A DNA stretch of 12,162 nt from AP-16 sp036395835 (GTDB lineage Bacteria; Pseudomonadota; Alphaproteobacteria; Rhizobiales; Xanthobacteraceae), in the NCBI GenBank assembly GCA_036395835.1, contig DASWCW010000256.1, positions 1 through 12,162 on the forward strand. The letters run 5' to 3'. Numbering within the stretch: the stretch's first letter is position 1; each line of letters starts with the position of its first letter. The position numbers and the translations under genes were made by a program. The notes beneath the pieces were generated by a model. That model did not search any database, had not been told where the DNA came from, and saw only the letters and a program-made list of their open reading frames with translations. This document shows, in pieces, positions 5,944 to 12,162 of the stretch.

Positions 5944-7176
5944 ATGATCGTCGAGCCGCAACTCGCGTCGACGCCAGCCGGCGAGGACCGGCCCGCCTCG
6001 CCGCACGACAAGCGGCGCACGATGGGCGTGGCGCTTCCCGTGCACGCGCTCCACGACGGCTATTCCGATCTCGTCTACGTCATGCTGCCGATCTGGCAAG
6101 CCGAGTTCGCGCTGAGCTATGCGGCGGTCGGACTGTTGCGCTCGACCCTTTCCGGCACGATGGCGGCATTCCAGATCCCCGCCGGTTTCCTTGCCGAGCG
6201 TGTCGGCGCGGCCGCGGTGCTCGCGGCCGGCACTGCGCTCGCGGGATCGTGCTTTTTCCTGATCGGCTGGAGCTCGAGCTATGCGTTCCTCGCCGCCGCG
6301 CTGTTTCTCGCCGGCATCGGCTCGAGCGCGCAGCATCCGATCGGCTCGGCGCTGGTCGCCCGGGCGTTCGCCGGACCGAGGTCGCTCGCCGCGATCGGCA
6401 CCTATAATTTCTCCGGCGACATCGGCAAGGTGCTGTTCCCGGCGGCGGCGACGCTGCTGATGCTGTTCCTGCCGTGGCGCGACAGCATCGCTCTGCTCGG
6501 CAGCGTGGGCATCGCTGCGGCGGCCGCGATCTTTCTGCTGCTGCCGCGGTTCGCAGTGCCCTCCTCGGCGGCCGGCGGAAGCGCCCGCCCCCGCGTGTTC
6601 CGCACCGGCGAGCCGACCGGTTTCCCGATCCTGCTGGCGATGGGCACCATCGACAACGCGACCCGCACCGCATTCCTCACCTTCCTGCCGTTTCTGCTGC
6701 GGCTGAAGGGCGCGGAGCTGCCGACCATCGGCCTGGCGCTCACGCTGGCGTTCATCGGCGGAGCCGCCGGCAAGCTGATCTGCACGTTCGTCGGCATGCG
6801 CATCGGGGTGTTCGCGACCGTGATCCTGACCGAGAGCCTGACCGCGCTCGGGATCTTCGCTTTGCTGCCGGTGCCGCTCGCTGCGGCCTTGCCGCTCATT
6901 CCGCTGGTCGGGGTAGCGCTCAGCGGCACCTCCTCAGTGCTCTACGGATCGGTCGCGCATCTGGTGACGCCGGCGGCCCGGACCCGGGCGTTTGCCGTGT
7001 TCTACACCGGCACGATCGGCGGCGGCGCGCTCGCGCCGTTCGCCTACGGTTTGGCCACCGACGCGCTCGGCATCGCGGCGACGATCGCCGTGATCGCCGC
7101 GGTTGCCTTGCTGACGTTGCCGCTCGCCGTCGCGTTGCGGGGATCACTCAAGCAGGCGAGCGCAGCCCGGGTTTGA
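5944..7176 (+). CDS. MFS transporter, fosmidomycin-resistance (Fsr)-like
   Basis: A 410-residue hydrophobic protein with about 12 predicted membrane segments. The first helix has HALHDGYSDLVYVMLPIWQA (34-53), like the H-x-x-x-D-G-Y signature of the Fsr group, and the loop after helix 2 reads GFLAERVG, a version of the MFS GxLxDRxG motif. Transport would be across the inner membrane, driven by protons; the substrate cannot be read from the sequence and fosmidomycin resistance is only a family label. The first ~27 residues are hydrophilic. The ATG at 5944 is preceded by a weak CGGGGC; an in-frame ATG at 6022 (MGVALPVHALHDGY) is an alternative that would start just before the homology and give 384 residues. 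It is convergent with apt and ends 22 bases from it. The 230-base upstream gap holds the 5775-5797 palindrome. Confidence 0.85.
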   Translation: MIVEPQLASTPAGEDRPASPHDKRRTMGVALPVHALHDGYSDLVYVMLPIWQAEFALSYAAVGLLRSTLSGTMAAFQIPAGFLAERVGAAAVLAAGTALAGSCFFLIGWSSSYAFLAAALFLAGIGSSAQHPIGSALVARAFAGPRSLAAIGTYNFSGDIGKVLFPAAATLLMLFLPWRDSIALLGSVGIAAAAAIFLLLPRFAVPSSAAGGSARPRVFRTGEPTGFPILLAMGTIDNATRTAFLTFLPFLLRLKGAELPTIGLALTLAFIGGAAGKLICTFVGMRIGVFATVILTESLTALGIFALLPVPLAAALPLIPLVGVALSGTSSVLYGSVAHLVTPAARTRAFAVFYTGTIGGGALAPFAYGLATDALGIAATIAVIAAVALLTLPLAVALRGSLKQASAARV

Positions 7177-7191
7177 GGCCGCCCCCCGGCC
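7177..7191. terminator. Short GC hairpin between convergent MFS and apt genes
   Basis: GGCCG (7177-7181) and CGGCC (7187-7191) pair around five C residues in the 22-base gap between two convergent stop codons. It is symmetric, so it could serve both strands, but it has no U-tract and only five pairs. A chance stem in GC-rich DNA is as likely. Confidence 0.2.
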
Positions 7192-7198
7192 GGACGGC

Positions 7199-7753
7199 TC
7201 AATGCCCCTCGAAGCTCACCAGGGTGCGCACCGGCACTTCGAGCTTGCGCAGCTTGTCCGCGCCGCCCAGCTCCGGCAGGTCGATGATGAAGCAGGCGGC
7301 GAGCACCTGCGCGCCGGCGTTGCGCAACAGCTTGACCGCGCCCTCGGCGGTGCCGCCGGTCGCGATCAGGTCGTCGACCAGGACGATGCGGTCGCCCCTG
7401 GTGACGGCGTCCTCGTGCATCTCCATCTCGTCGAGGCCGTATTCGAGCGAATAGGCGATGCGCACCGTGGTGTGCGGCAGCTTGCCTTTCTTGCGGATCG
7501 GGATGAAGCCCGCCGAGACCTGATGCGCGACCGCTCCGCCCAGGATGAAGCCGCGGGCCTCGATGCCGGCGACCTTGTCGATTTTCGCGCCCGCCCACGG
7601 CTGCACCAGCTCGTCGACCGCGCGGCGGAACGCCCGCGCATCGCCGAGCAAGGTGGTGATGTCGCGGAACATGATTCCGGGCTTGGGATAATTGGCGATC
7701 GTGCGGATCGTCGCCTTGAGATCGTGCTCGATGAGCGATGTGGCCATGGACAT
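7199..7753 (-). CDS. apt: Adenine phosphoribosyltransferase
   Basis: A 184-residue cytosolic enzyme converting adenine and PRPP to AMP. The type I phosphoribosyltransferase signature IVLVDDLIATGGTA is at 123-136, the substrate-loop segment RKKGKLP at 87-93, and GIEARGF at 63-69; the N-terminal NYPKPGIMFRDITTLL (21-36) is diagnostic of Apt. The ATG at 7753-7751 (MSMATSLIEHDLK) fits the family start; a nearby ATG (MATSL) two codons later is possible, and the longer frame from 7837 overlaps the end of mtnP and is not supported. GGACGGG lies just upstream. It is the last gene of the petABC-mtnP-apt series, 55 bases after mtnP, with a strong hairpin in that gap. It would use the adenine released by MtnP. 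Confidence 0.96.
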   Translation of the reverse strand: MSMATSLIEHDLKATIRTIANYPKPGIMFRDITTLLGDARAFRRAVDELVQPWAGAKIDKVAGIEARGFILGGAVAHQVSAGFIPIRKKGKLPHTTVRIAYSLEYGLDEMEMHEDAVTRGDRIVLVDDLIATGGTAEGAVKLLRNAGAQVLAACFIIDLPELGGADKLRKLEVPVRTLVSFEGH

Positions 7754-7765
7754 CCCGTCCTGCTC

Positions 7766-7796
7766 GCGCGGCGACGCTAGCGGGCGTCGGTCGCGC
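7766..7796 (-). promoter_or_regulatory. Intercistronic hairpin between mtnP and apt
   Basis: An inner perfect stem CGACGC (7772-7777)/GCGTCG (7784-7789) with a six-base loop is extended by GCGCG (7766-7770)/CGCGC (7792-7796) across a small internal loop. On the minus-strand transcript it ends 12 bases before the apt ATG, just upstream of the ribosome site. No U-run follows. It could set the relative level of apt by mRNA processing or by affecting translation; that is inference. Confidence 0.4.
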
Positions 7797-7808
7797 AGAA
7801 GTATTACG

Positions 7809-8687
7809 TCATGGTTTTCCCAGCACCCTCCCGGCAACGGCTTCGAGCTTCCGGATCAGCTCGGGATCGCGCGCCTCCGGCGCGGTGATGAGCGCGTTGT
7901 CGAGCGCGCGGTCGGAGCCGATCGGACACGGCTCGTGCTCGCGCGGGAACTCGCGCACGAGCCGCCTCATGAGCCGCTTCGCCTTGTCGGCGTTCGCATT
8001 CAGCACTTTGATCACGTCGGCGACGGTCACCGCGTCGTGGTCGGGATGCCAGCAATCGAAATCGGTGACCATGGCGACCGTCGCGTAGCAGATCTCCGCC
8101 TCGCGGGCGAGCTTCGCCTCCGGCATGTTGGTCATGCCGATCACCGAATATCCGAGGCTCCTGTAGGTGAGGCTCTCGGCAAGCGTGGAGAACTGCGGCC
8201 CCTCGATGCACACGTAGGTGCCGCCGCGCACGATGCCGATGTCCTCGGCCAGCGCGGCTTCGGCGAGATGCAGGCGCAGCCGCGGCGAGACCGGATGCGC
8301 CATCGACACGTGCGCGACGAGGCCCCTGCCGAAGAACGAGCTCTCGCGCTTGTGGGTGCGATCGACGAACTGGTCGACCAGCACGAGGGTGCCGGGCGGC
8401 AGCTCCTCCTGGAACGAGCCGCAGGCGGAGAGCGAGACGAGGTCGGTCACGCCCGCGCGCTTGAGCGCGTCGATGTTGGCGCGATAGTTGATGTCGGAGG
8501 GCGACAACCGATGGCCCCGGTCGTGGCGCGACAGGAACACCACCGGCAGGCCGGCGATCTCGAGCATGCGCAGCGGCGCCGAGGGCTCGCCCCACGGGGT
8601 TTCGATGCGCTCTTCGCGCGCGTTCTCCAGCCCCGGCAGGTCGTAGATGCCGGATCCGCCGATGATGCCCAGCACGGCCTGCGTCAT
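7809..8687 (-). CDS. mtnP: S-methyl-5'-thioadenosine phosphorylase
   Basis: A 292-residue purine nucleoside phosphorylase (MTAP branch of the PNP/MTAP class II family) that splits 5'-methylthioadenosine, a by-product of polyamine and related synthesis, with phosphate into adenine and 5-methylthioribose-1-phosphate. Visible motifs: GIIGGSGIYD (7-16), SRHDRGH (53-59), INYRANIDALKRAG (66-79), SACGSF (87-92), EGPQFST (162-168), GMTNMPEAKLAREAEICYA (184-202) and DFDCW (209-213), the last typical of 6-aminopurine specificity. The phosphate-site motif has Asp56 where many relatives have Gly (RHG). The ATG at 8687 lies 28 bases after the petC stop with only a weak GGGATC upstream, suggesting read-through from the bc1 genes. 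The C-terminal ~75 residues are helical and Arg/Lys/Asp-rich as in alphaproteobacterial relatives. Confidence 0.95.
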   Translation of the reverse strand: MTQAVLGIIGGSGIYDLPGLENAREERIETPWGEPSAPLRMLEIAGLPVVFLSRHDRGHRLSPSDINYRANIDALKRAGVTDLVSLSACGSFQEELPPGTLVLVDQFVDRTHKRESSFFGRGLVAHVSMAHPVSPRLRLHLAEAALAEDIGIVRGGTYVCIEGPQFSTLAESLTYRSLGYSVIGMTNMPEAKLAREAEICYATVAMVTDFDCWHPDHDAVTVADVIKVLNANADKAKRLMRRLVREFPREHEPCPIGSDRALDNALITAPEARDPELIRKLEAVAGRVLGKP

Positions 8688-8715
8688 GGCGATCCCGCAA
8701 CGACGGTGCAGCGCA

Positions 8716-9555
8716 TCACGCGTGGCCGGGCGCGCTCGACCACACCTTCTTCTTGGTGAAATACAACAGCCCGGCGAATACCACGAGGAAGATCATCACC
8801 TGCAGTCCGAGGCGCTTGCGCGCGACCAGGTGCGGCTCGGCCGCCCACTGCAGGAACGCGGTGACGTCCTGGGCATAGTGCGGGGGGTCGGCCGGCGTGC
8901 CGTCGGTATATTCCACTTGTCCGGCCGTGAACGGCGGCGGCATTTGCAGCGCGTGCCCCGGGAAATATTTGTTGTATTGCGCGCCCTGCGGCATCGGGAA
9001 GCCGGGCGGCGGGGTTTCGTAGCCCTGCAGCAGCGCGACGATGTAGTCGGGCCCCGTTTCCTGATACTGCGTGAAGATGTCGAAGATGAACCAGGGAAAG
9101 CCGCGCTCGTAGCCGCGCGCCTTGGCGATCATCGAAAGATCCGGCGGGAGCACGCCGTTCTGTGCGGCGCGCGCGGCCTGCTCGTTGGGATACGGCGAAG
9201 GAAAATGATCGGCGGGCCGGCCGGGCCGCTCGAACATTTCGCCCTGCTCGTTCGGGCCGTCGTTGATCTTGTATTCGGCGGCGATCGTTTTGGCTTGCGC
9301 CGCGGAGAACCCCGGACCGCCGGGCTCCGCCAGGTTCCGAAACGCCAGCAGCGACAAGCTGTGACAGGCCTGGCAGACCTCGCGGTAGATCTTGAAGCCG
9401 CGTTGGAGCTGAGCCTGGTCGTAGATGCCGAACGGGCCGGCGAACGACCATTTCACCCGCGGCGGAATCTCGCTCTCCTCGGCGCCGGCGGCCGTTCCCA
9501 GCACGGCAAGGGCGCCGGCCAAGGCCAGCGCGCAGATCTTCCCCCTCCCGCTCAT
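8716..9555 (-). CDS. petC: Ubiquinol-cytochrome c reductase, cytochrome c1 subunit
   Basis: A 279-residue periplasm-facing haem protein of complex III that passes electrons from the Rieske centre to cytochrome c. Residues 1-25 form a Sec signal peptide (ICALALAGALAVLGTAAGA, cleavage near AGA-EE). The haem-binding CQACH is at 61-65, the axial Met is M205 in LQMPPPF, and a C-terminal anchor helix spans ~248-267 (RLGLQVMIFLVVFAGLLYF) followed by KKK. The start at 9555 has a good Shine-Dalgarno (GGGGGAGG) just upstream. It begins 25 bases after the petB stop as a separate gene; in Bradyrhizobium the b and c1 proteins are made as one fused FbcH precursor, so this is the unfused arrangement. mtnP follows after 28 bases. 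Confidence 0.97.
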   Translation of the reverse strand: MSGRGKICALALAGALAVLGTAAGAEESEIPPRVKWSFAGPFGIYDQAQLQRGFKIYREVCQACHSLSLLAFRNLAEPGGPGFSAAQAKTIAAEYKINDGPNEQGEMFERPGRPADHFPSPYPNEQAARAAQNGVLPPDLSMIAKARGYERGFPWFIFDIFTQYQETGPDYIVALLQGYETPPPGFPMPQGAQYNKYFPGHALQMPPPFTAGQVEYTDGTPADPPHYAQDVTAFLQWAAEPHLVARKRLGLQVMIFLVVFAGLLYFTKKKVWSSAPGHA

Positions 9556-9580
9556 CGCTCCTCCCCCGGGCCCAGCCGTC

Positions 9581-10870
9581 TCATCGTTCGGGCGCCGCCG
9601 CGCCGCTCGCCACCGGCGCGCCGGGTACCTTGCGCGGCATTGCTTCGCTGATGGACGCCGGCAGCGGCTTCGGTTTCTCGATCAAGCCGAGCAGCGGCAG
9701 AATGATGAGGAAGTGAATGAAGTACCAGGCGGTGAGCACGCGCGCGGCCAGCACGTAATTGCCCTCCGCCGGCTTCGAGCCGAGCCACCCGAGGCCGACG
9801 CACACGGCGGCGAAGACCCAGAAGAACGGCCGGAAGAGCGGCCGATAGCTTCCCGATCTCACCTTGGACGTGTCGAGCCACGGCACGAACGCCAGGATCG
9901 CGATCGAGGCCATCAGGAACAGCACACCGAGCAGCTTGTTGGGGACGGCGCGCAGGATGGCGTAGAACGGCAGGTAGTACCATTCCGGCACGATGTGGGT
10001 GGGGGTGACCGCCGGATTCGCCGGAATGGAGTTGTCGGGATGTCCCAAATAGCCCGGCATATAGAACACGAACCAGGCAAACAGAATGCAGAACACCACC
10101 ATCAAGAACCCGTCCTTGATGGTCGCATACGGCGTGAACGGCACGGTTTCCTGCTTCGATTTCGGCTCGACCCCGGTCGGATTGTTCTGTCCCGATACGT
10201 GCAGCGCCCAGACGTGAAGAATGACCGCTCCCAGGATCACGAAGGGGAGCAGGTAGTGCAGCGAGTAGAAGCGATTGAGCGTCGGATTGCCGACCGAATA
10301 GCCGCCCCACAGCCAGGTCACGATCGATTCGCCGAACACCGGAATGGCCGAGAACAGGTTGGTGATTACGGTCGCGGCCCAAAAGCTCATCTGCCCCCAA
10401 GGCAGCACGTAACCCATGAATCCGGTAATGATCATCAGCAGCAGGATGATCACGCCCAGGATCCACAGCACCTCGCGCGGGTCCTTGTAGGAGCCGTAAT
10501 AGAGGCCGCGCAACATGTGGATATAGGCGGCCAGGAAGAACATCGAGGCGCCTACCGCGTGCGTATTGCGCAGCAGCCAGCCCCAGTTCACGTCCCGCAT
10601 GATGTGCTCGACGGAATTGAACGCGTGATCGACGTGCGGGGTATAGTGCATGGCCAGCACGACGCCGGTCACGATCTGGACCGTGAGCATGAGAGTCAGA
10701 ATGCCGCCGAAGGTCCACCAATAGTTCAGATTGCGCGGCGTCGGATAGGCGATGAACGAAGCGTGGATGAGGCTCAGGATCGGCAGCCTGACCTCCAGCC
10801 ATTTCAGCAATCGATTTTTCGGCTGGTAGATCGCGTGTTGCTCGGGCCGATAGATCGAGTTCTCGTTCAT
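9581..10870 (-). CDS. petB: Ubiquinol-cytochrome c reductase, cytochrome b subunit
   Basis: A 429-residue inner-membrane subunit of complex III carrying both b haems and the quinol/quinone sites. The ligand pairs are H104/H118 (NTHAVGAS...YIHM) and H205/H219 (SLHYLLPF...LHVWALH), each 14 apart as in R. sphaeroides H97/H111 and H198/H212. The Qo-site PEWY is at 295-298, and GYVLPWGQMSFWAATVITN (153-171) is the conserved cd1-region stretch. About eight membrane helices are visible, and the protein ends hydrophilic (EKPKPLPASISEAMPRKVPG). The ATG at 10870 (MNENSIYRPEQHAIYQPKNR) was chosen because it follows the petA stop by 25 bases; the open frame continues to 11026 but there it overlaps petA in another frame. 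The ribosome site is weak (GGGAC), suggesting coupling to petA. Confidence 0.97.
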   Translation of the reverse strand: MNENSIYRPEQHAIYQPKNRLLKWLEVRLPILSLIHASFIAYPTPRNLNYWWTFGGILTLMLTVQIVTGVVLAMHYTPHVDHAFNSVEHIMRDVNWGWLLRNTHAVGASMFFLAAYIHMLRGLYYGSYKDPREVLWILGVIILLLMIITGFMGYVLPWGQMSFWAATVITNLFSAIPVFGESIVTWLWGGYSVGNPTLNRFYSLHYLLPFVILGAVILHVWALHVSGQNNPTGVEPKSKQETVPFTPYATIKDGFLMVVFCILFAWFVFYMPGYLGHPDNSIPANPAVTPTHIVPEWYYLPFYAILRAVPNKLLGVLFLMASIAILAFVPWLDTSKVRSGSYRPLFRPFFWVFAAVCVGLGWLGSKPAEGNYVLAARVLTAWYFIHFLIILPLLGLIEKPKPLPASISEAMPRKVPGAPVASGAAAPER

Positions 10871-10895
10871 GGTCGAAGTCCCGGGCGGCGCGCCG

Positions 10896-11423
10896 TCATC
10901 CGATCCGGACCTTGGTATCGGACAGGAACGCGTAGGGCGGCAGCGGCAGGTTGGCCGGCGCGGGGCCGCGGCGGATCCGACCCGAGGTGTCGTATTGGGA
11001 GCCGTGACACGGGCAGAACCAGCCATCGTACTCGCCCTGGTGCGCCAGCGGAATGCAGCCGAGATGCGTGCAGATCCCGATCAGGATCAGCCATTGATCG
11101 TGACCTTCCTTGACTCGCGCCTGGTCGGACTGCGGGTCCGGCAAGGCTTGCCAGTTCACGTCCCGCGCTTCCTTGATTTCTTTCTGGCTGCGATGGCTGA
11201 CGAAGATCGGCTTGCCGCGCCAGAACACCTTGATGATCTGGCCTTCGGCGATCGGGTTGAGATCGACTTCGAGCGGGGCCCCGGCGGCGATGGTCGATTG
11301 ATCGGGATTCATCTGCGAGATCAGCGGCCAGGCCGACGCCGCCACGGCGGCAGCCCCGGCAGCCGCGGTCGCGATATAGAGAAAATCGCGGCGTGTCGGT
11401 TCGGCCGAAGACGTTGTGGTCAC
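10896..11423 (-). CDS. petA: Ubiquinol-cytochrome c reductase, Rieske iron-sulfur subunit
   Basis: A 175-residue [2Fe-2S] protein of complex III, anchored by its uncleaved Tat signal. The N-terminus has TRRDFLYIA (10-18), a twin-arginine motif, followed by the hydrophobic helix 17-37. Cluster boxes: CTHLGC (118-123) and CPCHGS (137-142); C118, H120, C137 and H140 are ligands and C123/C139 the disulfide. The end GPAPANLPLPPYAF is the usual Pro loop. I chose the GTG at 11423-11421 (MTTTSSAEPTRRD) because AGAGAGGA lies about 8 bases upstream and the family starts here; the open frame to 11717 has no homology beyond it. It leads the petABC-mtnP-apt series. The 278-base gap to trmL holds a possible promoter and GC-rich hairpins. 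Confidence 0.97.
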   Translation of the reverse strand: MTTTSSAEPTRRDFLYIATAAAGAAAVAASAWPLISQMNPDQSTIAAGAPLEVDLNPIAEGQIIKVFWRGKPIFVSHRSQKEIKEARDVNWQALPDPQSDQARVKEGHDQWLILIGICTHLGCIPLAHQGEYDGWFCPCHGSQYDTSGRIRRGPAPANLPLPPYAFLSDTKVRIG

Positions 11424-11468
11424 AGTCCAGTCCTCTCTTGCCGGTCGATCCGCCCGCGCTGCGAACCG

Positions 11469-11519
11469 GGAGGCGAGCGGCCGCTCCCCTCCGGCGGCAG
11501 ACAGACCGGCCGCAGCCGG
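11469..11519 (-). promoter_or_regulatory. Two GC-rich stem-loops in the petA leader
   Basis: On the minus-strand transcript, CCGGC/GCCGG around a four-base loop (11506-11519) comes first. It is followed by a near-perfect 24-base palindrome at 11469-11492, centred on GAGCGGCCGCTC, with one C-C mismatch and outer GGAGG/CCTCC arms. They lie between the predicted promoter and the petA ribosome site. A role in the bc1 operon leader is possible; in DNA this rich in GC such stems also arise by chance. Confidence 0.3.
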
Positions 11520-11559
11520 CCCTGAGGAAAGGCGGCAGGCGGCGCGTTCCAGCGGCGTT

Positions 11560-11588
11560 CTATTGGCACCCTTGCTCCGATCGTGCAA
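11560..11588 (-). promoter_or_regulatory. Candidate promoter of the petA operon
   Basis: On the minus strand TTGCAC (11588-11583) is 17 bases from CAATAG (11565-11560), preceded by GC as in CTTGCA-type rhizobial -35 boxes. This would give a leader of about 130 bases before the petA GTG. The -10 match is only fair, so this is a suggestion. Confidence 0.3.
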
Positions 11589-11701
11589 GCCCGGTATGGC
11601 GGCGCCGACGACAGGTCGCAGGTCAGCGCGAACGTTGGCGGCTCTTTCATGCAGCACGCGCTTACATCCCGGTTTGGTCGGACGAGCCCGCAACGGGCGC
11701 C

Positions 11702-12162
11702 ATGATCCAGGCGTCACCCGTGCGGCTGGCGTTGTTCCAGCCCGACATCGCGCCGAATACCGCGACCATTCTGCGTCTGTGCGCCTGTCTCGGGGTCGAG
11801 GCGCACATCATCGAGCCGGCGGGATTTCCGGTATCCGATCGCGCCTTCCGCCGCGCCGGCATGGACTATCTCGAGCAGGTTGCGCTCGTTCGCCACGTTT
11901 CCTGGGACGCATTCGAGGCGTGGCGGGCCCAAGCGCGTCTGCGGCTCGTCCTCGTGTCGACGCGCACGGCTTTGTCCTATGTCGAATATGCGTTCCGGCC
12001 CGAGGACGTCCTGCTGTTCGGCCGGGAATCCGCGGGCGCGCCGGAGGAAGTGCACGCCGCCGCCGACGCGCGGCTTAGGATCCCGATGCGGCCGGGGCTG
12101 CGCTCGCTCAATGTGGCGGTCGCGGCCGCGATGGTGCTGGGCGAGGCGCTCCGCCAGCTCGG
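11702..12162 (+). CDS. trmL: tRNA (cytidine/uridine-2'-O-)-methyltransferase TrmL (partial, runs off right edge)
   Basis: The open frame from the ATG at 11702 gives 153 complete codons and has no stop before the window ends. It is a SPOUT methyltransferase of the TrmL group: LALFQPDIAPNTATILRLCA (9-28) and LGVEAHIIEPAGFPVSDRAF (30-49) form the N-terminal Rossmann part. FGRESAG (106-112) and IPMRPGLRSLNVAVA (127-141) are SPOUT motifs 2 and 3, which form the SAM-binding trefoil knot. E. coli TrmL methylates the ribose at position 34 of tRNA-Leu(CmAA) and tRNA-Leu(cmnm5UmAA). Family members are about 150-160 residues, so few residues are missing. No clear Shine-Dalgarno precedes the ATG; instead a small hairpin GCCCG/CGGGC (11686-11698) sits there. 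It diverges from petA. Confidence 0.9.
   Translation, partial: MIQASPVRLALFQPDIAPNTATILRLCACLGVEAHIIEPAGFPVSDRAFRRAGMDYLEQVALVRHVSWDAFEAWRAQARLRLVLVSTRTALSYVEYAFRPEDVLLFGRESAGAPEEVHAAADARLRIPMRPGLRSLNVAVAAAMVLGEALRQL

Noticed and set aside
7202..7780. Plus-strand open frame opposite apt
   Set aside because: apt has all diagnostic motifs on the minus strand; the plus-strand product is an antisense shadow.
9425..11113. A 562-codon open frame on the plus strand opposite petB and petC
   Set aside because: The product is full of Arg, His, Gln and Asp runs and overlaps conserved cytochrome genes; it is a shadow frame.
11416..12078. A 220-codon plus-strand frame overlapping the start of trmL
   Set aside because: The true frame from 11702 matches TrmL motifs throughout; this one is Arg/Ala/Gly-rich and has no family features.

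Overview
The window reads as chromosomal DNA of a high-GC alphaproteobacterium, most likely Hyphomicrobiales (Bradyrhizobium/Xanthobacteraceae-like). The grounds are GC-rich codon use, a cytochrome bc1 operon with a Tat-exported Rieske protein, a CTC/TL5-type L25 gene followed by pth and ychF, and an MtnP whose variant motifs I associate with this group. This placement is inferred from gene content, not from an rRNA or a database search.

Layout. (1) Bases 1-2068 are an accessory-looking segment: a small, apparently frameshifted ORF leaving the left edge, an inverted repeat, and a class III adenylate cyclase/TolB-like/TPR gene whose 5' third has decayed. Its codon use looks less GC-biased than the rest. 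(2) A tRNA-Leu(CAA) on the minus strand (2069-2154) separates it from the housekeeping part, with its 3' end facing the accessory side. (3) On the plus strand follow a UbiK-type accessory factor (2351-2641) and the rplY-pth-ychF translation cluster (2837-5368). rplY has a recognisable promoter and a structured leader. (4) A small DUF4282 membrane protein (minus) and an MFS transporter of the fosmidomycin-resistance type (plus) diverge around a perfect 9-bp inverted repeat. (5) On the minus strand lies the compact cluster petA-petB-petC-mtnP-apt (11423 down to 7199): the three bc1 subunits followed by two purine/methylthioadenosine salvage enzymes. (6) Diverging from petA, a trmL-type tRNA 2'-O-methyltransferase runs off the right edge.

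How the genes work together. L25 binds 5S rRNA in the ribosome, Pth recycles peptidyl-tRNA and YchF is a ribosome-associated ATPase, so 2837-5368 is a translation unit; the tRNA-Leu(CAA) and TrmL, which methylates position 34 of tRNA-Leu isoacceptors in E. coli, add to that theme. PetABC oxidise ubiquinol and reduce cytochrome c, and UbiK supports ubiquinone synthesis. MtnP and Apt form two consecutive salvage steps: methylthioadenosine to adenine, then adenine to AMP.

Most of the window is conserved core genome. I do not see a defence system, CRISPR array, biosynthetic cluster or complete mobile element. The points worth a second look are the decayed left end beside the tRNA, the palindrome at 5775-5797, the rplY leader, and the hairpin between mtnP and apt.
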